DNA of 64,000 nucleotides from Candidatus Ribeiella danica (lineage in GTDB: Bacteria > Chloroflexota > Chloroflexia > Chloroflexales > Roseiflexaceae), in the NCBI GenBank assembly GCA_016717335.1, contig JADKFS010000001.1:1240001-1304000 (forward strand). The letters run 5' to 3'. How positions within the stretch are numbered: the stretch's first letter is position 1; each line of letters begins with the position of its first letter. The position numbers and the translations under genes were made by a program. Positions 60,677 through 64,000 of the stretch are shown piece after piece. The notes under the pieces are model-generated. The model saw nothing but the letters and a program-made list of their open reading frames with translations, made no database searches and was not told where the DNA came from.

Positions 60677-61612
60677 ATGGCCTACCGACTCTTGATTGTG
60701 CCGGGCGACAACGAGGAATTGCGCGCACTGCCGGGGCAGCTCGCCGACGATATCGAGATCAACGTGCTCGACACCGCCAACGACGCGCTCTGGGAGGTCC
60801 GCAACTCGGCGCCCGAAGTCATTGTCGCCGATGTGGAGCTACCTGGCATGAGCGGCCTGGACCTGGCCGAGATTCTGCCGAACTTCGGCGTGCCGACCAA
60901 GGTGGTACTGTGGAGCCGCTCGCCGAACCGCAAAGCGGCCGAGCAGGCCGCCAGCCACGGGGTGTATCGGTTCTTGAACGGCCCGATCTCGCCGAGCGAG
61001 CTGCACAACGCGCTGTACATCGCGCTCGGCCACAAGCGGGCGAGCGTGCCGGAGCCGCCCGCCCCGCCCGCGCCGGCTGAGCCGCCGAGGACCGGCACAT
61101 CGCTGCCCGAGCGGCTGCGCCGCGAGCGCCCGGCGCCAGCCGCGGCTGCCCAGCCGCCCGACCCGGCCCCGCCCGCGCGCAAGCCCGCAGGGATGGGGCG
61201 GCCACGCAGCGGATCGCTGGTGCTTACCACCGAGAGCCTGCGGCCGATCCGCGCCCGTATGGAGGTGCTCTCACAAGATGTTGGCTCGCAGTGCATCATG
61301 CTGGCCAACCGCGCCGGCATGTCCCTGACCGAGGTCGGGATCACCGCTGGCCTGCCGTCGATGATCTTGCTGCCGCTGCTCTCCACAAGCTTCTCGACCG
61401 CCAACCAGATCTCGCAGATCTTGCACGAGGAAGACTCGACCGCGCTGTACATGCACGAGGGCCTGCGCTACGATCTGTACTGCTTCGACATCCTCCAGAG
61501 CTTCATGCTGGTGATCGTCTTCGACAAGAGCGGCACGTCCACCGCCAAGATCGGGTCGGTCTGGGTCTACGCCAAGCGAGCCATCCGGGACATGCAGGAG
61601 CTGCTTGGCTAA
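60677..61612 (+). CDS. Pseudo-receiver fused to a Roadblock/LC7 domain
   Basis: The 311-residue protein has an N-terminal receiver-like fold (~1-118). The acidic pair is lost (LLIVPGDNEE instead of VVDDEP) and the conserved Lys is replaced (RFLNGP), although the acceptor Asp in VIVADVELPGMSG is kept. It is probably not phosphorylated normally. A Pro/Ala-rich linker (~120-180) leads to a C-terminal Roadblock/LC7 domain (~190-311, SQCIMLANRAGMSLTEVGI...FMLVIVFDKSGTS). Such domains bind Ras-like GTPases (MglB type) or dimerise. No MglA-like GTPase gene is in the window. Confidence 0.8.
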   Translation: MAYRLLIVPGDNEELRALPGQLADDIEINVLDTANDALWEVRNSAPEVIVADVELPGMSGLDLAEILPNFGVPTKVVLWSRSPNRKAAEQAASHGVYRFLNGPISPSELHNALYIALGHKRASVPEPPAPPAPAEPPRTGTSLPERLRRERPAPAAAAQPPDPAPPARKPAGMGRPRSGSLVLTTESLRPIRARMEVLSQDVGSQCIMLANRAGMSLTEVGITAGLPSMILLPLLSTSFSTANQISQILHEEDSTALYMHEGLRYDLYCFDILQSFMLVIVFDKSGTSTAKIGSVWVYAKRAIRDMQELLG

Positions 61613-61640
61613 TACTGCTGTTTGCCCTCACCCCCCTATG

Positions 61641-61668
61641 CCCCCCGCTCCCAACTGGGAGCGGGGGG
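61641..61668. terminator. Terminator-like hairpin after the REC-Roadblock gene
   Basis: CCCCCCGCTCCC-aact-GGGAGCGGGGGG is a perfect stem 28 bp past the stop. It is the same sequence family as after xer. A second repeat fragment (CCCCTCCTCTGGCAGGGGCGGGG) lies at 61,728-61,790. Confidence 0.65.
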
Positions 61669-61827
61669 TATCCTTCATGATTCATCCCACATGTTCCAAT
61701 TCGGACATCTCGCTTTGTCGTGCCATCCCCACACCCACGAGAAAGAAACCCCTCCTCTGGCAGGGGCGGGGCGGGGTGAGGTTTGTAACATACTGACTCT
61801 TGATAGAGCTCGAAGAGTCGCAAGTAT

Positions 61828-61856
61828 TTGCGTTTTGCTATCACCTATGCTATACT
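61828..61856 (+). promoter_or_regulatory. Upstream promoter of the atp operon
   Basis: TTGCGT (61,828-61,833) and TATACT (61,851-61,856, with an extended TGC) are 17 nt apart. Its transcript would have a leader of ~187 nt passing through both Rex sites. Confidence 0.5.
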
Positions 61857-61946
61857 CGCGCGCGCCAAAAAGACTGCAATTTTTGACAATTGCCCTGCTA
61901 TGCAACCTCCCATTCGAACCGATATTTGTGCCTTGATCCATGGGGA

Positions 61947-61964
61947 TTGTGAAAGAGTTCTCAA
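61947..61964. promoter_or_regulatory. Rex operator 1 upstream of atpB
   Basis: TTGTGAAAGAGTTCTCAA differs from TTGTGAA-N4-TTCACAA at one base. It lies 7 bp upstream of the -35 box of the proximal promoter. It shares TTGTGAAAGAGTTC exactly with the second site. Confidence 0.75.
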
Positions 61965-61971
61965 GTTCTTG

Positions 61972-62000
61972 TTGACTTTCCAGGGCCCCCATGGTATATT
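61972..62000 (+). promoter_or_regulatory. Proximal promoter of the atp operon
   Basis: TTGACT (61,972-61,977) and TATATT (61,995-62,000) are exactly 17 nt apart, 50 nt before atpB. The transcription start near 62,007 falls inside the second Rex operator. Confidence 0.75.
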
Positions 62001-62002
62001 GT

Positions 62003-62020
62003 TTGTGAAAGAGTTCCCAA
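62003..62020. promoter_or_regulatory. Rex operator 2, over the atp transcription start
   Basis: TTGTGAAAGAGTTCCCAA differs from the Rex consensus at one base and covers the predicted start of transcription. Bound Rex would block the promoter. The two operators are 56 bp apart. Confidence 0.75.
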
Positions 62021-62049
62021 AGTCATAATGGAGAAGGGAGCCCAGCTTT

Positions 62050-63102
62050 ATGCTACGTAGTCGCTGGTTCTGGATATTCGCTGGCCTGCTCGTCCTCGGC
62101 GTCGTCCTACGGTTCGTGTTTGGGATCGGGATGGTCCAGCACGACATCCACATCTCGGCCGCTGCCGAGCCGCTTGCCTGCATCGGCGGCGAGCGTGTCG
62201 GCGAATTCTGCTCCCCCGGCACGATCTTCCCGTTCACCAACTCGCTCCTCATGACGATCCTCACCGACCTGCTGCTGGTTCTGACGATCATCTTCGGCGC
62301 ACGTAACATGAAGCTCATTCCGCAGGGCTTCCAGAACACGCTCGAGGCGGTTATCGAGGCGTTCTACAACTTCTCCCAGGGCATCGACCGCAAGAATGTC
62401 GCCAAGTTCTTCCCGCTCTGCGCGACGATCTTCATCTTCTTCCTGTACGCGAACTTCATCGCGCTGATCCCGGGCGTCGGCAGCATCGGCACCTGCGTGC
62501 CCAAGGAGAAGATCGAGACGACGGTGAACGCGCCGGCGGCGACCGAGGGCCAGCCAGCCGCCGCGGAGGCCCAGGCCGGCGGGGCCGAGTCGGTCTTTGC
62601 GGGGCTGCCGGTGTACTGCGGCGAGGGCTCGTTCGTCATCCCGTGGCTGCGCGCCCCGGCGGCCGACCTGAACGTGACCCTGGCGTTCGCGATCGCGGCG
62701 GTGTTTATGGTCGAGGTCTTCGGCTTCCAGGCGCTCGGCCTGAGCTACCTGACCAAGTTCTTCAACTTTCGTGAAGGGTTTATGGGTGCCTTTGTGGGCA
62801 TCCTCGAGCTCATCTCCGAGTTCGTCCGCATCATCGCCTTTGCCTTTCGTCTTTTTGGCAACATCTTCGCCGGCGAGGTCATCCTGGTGGTGATGTCGTT
62901 CCTGTTCCCGTACCTGCTGCCGCTGCCGTTCTATGGCCTCGAGGTGTTCGTGGCGTTCATCCAGGCGCTGGTCTTCTCGATCCTGACGATGGTGTTCATG
63001 CTGCTCGCCACTCTGTCGCACGGCGGCCACGACGAGCAAGGTCACGAGCAGTCGATGCCGCTTGAGGCGGCCGATCTGCCCGGCCACGGCGGTAGCCATT
63101 AG
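62050..63102 (+). CDS. atpB: F-type ATP synthase subunit a
   Basis: The 350-residue membrane subunit forms the proton half-channels with the c-ring. The essential Arg267 is in FAFRLFGNIFAGEV. Membrane helices are visible at ~5-25, 65-85, 120-142, 205-230, 245-290 and 300-335. It is longer than typical (~240-270 residues). One reason is an Ala/Glu-rich external loop (~150-190) flanked by Cys149 and Cys190; the other is an N-terminal segment with Cys44 and Cys54. A His-rich tail ends the protein. It is the first gene of the operon; no atpI is seen upstream. Confidence 0.95.
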   Translation: MLRSRWFWIFAGLLVLGVVLRFVFGIGMVQHDIHISAAAEPLACIGGERVGEFCSPGTIFPFTNSLLMTILTDLLLVLTIIFGARNMKLIPQGFQNTLEAVIEAFYNFSQGIDRKNVAKFFPLCATIFIFFLYANFIALIPGVGSIGTCVPKEKIETTVNAPAATEGQPAAAEAQAGGAESVFAGLPVYCGEGSFVIPWLRAPAADLNVTLAFAIAAVFMVEVFGFQALGLSYLTKFFNFREGFMGAFVGILELISEFVRIIAFAFRLFGNIFAGEVILVVMSFLFPYLLPLPFYGLEVFVAFIQALVFSILTMVFMLLATLSHGGHDEQGHEQSMPLEAADLPGHGGSH

Positions 63103-63201
63103 ATTACCGGTTGGTTGCCCGGCCAGGCACCCCATCAAGGGGCCCGGCGCTTCGCTTAGCGTAACTGTATTCTCACACAGTCCTTAAGGAGGGAAATCAT
63201 C

Positions 63202-63435
63202 ATGTCGGACGTTGGTTTGCGACTTATCGCCGCGGCGCTGGCAGTCGGCCTGGGCGCGATTGGACCCGGCGTTGGCATCGGCATCATCTTCAACGGCGCG
63301 CTCACTGCGATGGGCCGCAACCCCGAGGCTGAGGGGACGCTGCGCACCTATATGATTCTCGGCTTCGCTCTGACCGAGTCGCTGTTCATCTTCGGTCTGG
63401 TTATCTCGCTGCTGATCGCCTTCGGCATCGTCTAG
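63202..63435 (+). CDS. atpE: F-type ATP synthase subunit c
   Basis: The 77-residue hairpin protein has two membrane helices, the polar loop GRNPEAEG and the proton-carrying Glu59 in FALTESLFIF. The first helix has the Gly pattern GLGAIGPGVGIG. No sodium-binding signature (Gln/Ser set) is obvious, so protons are the likely ion. GGAGGG lies 9 nt before ATG, suggesting strong translation, as expected for a multi-copy subunit. Confidence 0.96.
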   Translation: MSDVGLRLIAAALAVGLGAIGPGVGIGIIFNGALTAMGRNPEAEGTLRTYMILGFALTESLFIFGLVISLLIAFGIV

Positions 63436-63494
63436 CGAATGCGACCGCCTGGCCGCACGACAACGGCGGCAGGCTACGAAGAAGGAGAACGACT

Positions 63495-63986
63495 TTGGAA
63501 AAACTTGGTATCAACGTAGGACTGCTGATCGCTCAGCTCTTCAACGTTATTCTGCTGGTCTGGCTGCTCACGACGTTCCTGTACCGGCCGGTGCTGAACA
63601 TGCTGAACGAGCGCACGCGCCGGGTGCAGGAGAGCCTGAAGGAGGCCGAGCAGGTCAAGGAACAGCTCGCGCGCGCCAACCAGGATTACGACGCGAAGCT
63701 GGGCCAGGCCCGCCAGGAGGCCGCCGCCATCCTGACGCAGGCGCAGGAGCGCGCCAAGCTGCAGGAGACCGAGATCCTCGCGCAGGCGCGCCAGGATGCC
63801 GAGCGGATTCGCGCCGAGGCCCGCGAGCAGGCCGTTCAGGAGCGCGACCGGCTGCTGCGCGACCTCAAGGGCCAGATGGCCGAGCTGGTCACCATCACGG
63901 CCTCGCGCGTCCTCGGGGAGGAGCTGAAGGCCAACCACGACCGGCTGATCGAGGAGTCGCTGGCCGGCCTGGGACGACAAAATTGA
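63495..63986 (+). CDS. atpF: F-type ATP synthase subunit b
   Basis: The 163-residue subunit starts at TTG 63495, with GAAGGAG 8 nt upstream; the first residues MEKLGINVGLLIAQLFNVILLVWLL form the membrane anchor. The rest is a long charged helix (NERTRRVQESLKEAEQVKEQLARAN...) ending SLAGLGRQN, the stator stalk. The rare TTG start may lower its expression relative to subunit c. The operon should continue with atpH beyond the window. Confidence 0.94.
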   Translation: MEKLGINVGLLIAQLFNVILLVWLLTTFLYRPVLNMLNERTRRVQESLKEAEQVKEQLARANQDYDAKLGQARQEAAAILTQAQERAKLQETEILAQARQDAERIRAEAREQAVQERDRLLRDLKGQMAELVTITASRVLGEELKANHDRLIEESLAGLGRQN

Positions 63987-64000
63987 TTGTAGGTTTGTAG

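Overview
The window looks like a chromosomal segment of a filamentous anoxygenic phototroph in the phylum Chloroflexota, most likely Chloroflexales and near Roseiflexaceae. This is inferred from gene content and protein character: a bacteriochlorophyll operon with acsF and bciB, PucC-type transporters, high GC, Thr/Pro-rich lipoproteins, and a secreted protein ending in a Tyr-Ile-Pro-Leu motif. No 16S rRNA gene or search result was available.

Layout. Positions 1-31,700 are mostly housekeeping and accessory genes: an ABC-2 permease end, lipoproteins, a DUF190-CBS protein, an MscS channel, the redox repressor Rex, a MoxR/VWA pair, rnpB (RNase P RNA, minus strand), dus, a XerC/D recombinase, an M28 peptidase, a 23-residue microprotein, dinG, a GH1 glycosidase, a nitrilase-family enzyme, a UbiA prenyltransferase, a CPBP protease, an aldehyde dehydrogenase, a luciferase-like oxidoreductase and a VOC protein. 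A two-subunit CoA-transferase follows (31,758-33,823). From 57,037 down to 33,985 on the minus strand lies a 23-kb photosynthesis operon: pucC - bchN - bchB - bciB - bchL - bchM - orf111 - acsF - bchH - bchH paralogue - pucC - bchI - FGE-like gene - bchD. It supplies Mg-chelatase, the methyltransferase, the O2-dependent cyclase, dark protochlorophyllide reductase and 8-vinyl reductase. bchF, bchXYZ, bchC, bchG and bchP are not in the window. Divergent from it are an unknown barrel protein, a REC-GAF-histidine kinase, a REC-Roadblock protein and the start of the F-type ATP synthase operon (atpB, atpE, atpF).

Repeats dominate the non-coding DNA. Arrays of 7- or 8-bp units, often as inverted pairs that can fold into hairpins, lie between many genes. 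They also lie in frame inside dinG, bchD, bchI, both bchH genes, bchM and bchB, and in two helices of rnpB. At least four other hairpin or GC-rich dispersed families are present. The pattern recalls the short tandemly repeated repetitive sequences of cyanobacteria and the in-frame palindromic elements of Rickettsia, and is the most unusual feature here.

Regulation. Rex has a strong operator overlapping its own -35 box. Two near-consensus Rex operators flank a good sigma-70 promoter in front of atpB, suggesting that NADH/NAD+ status controls ATP synthase. Many promoters are of the extended -10 type (TGCTATAAT-like), often without a recognisable -35 box.
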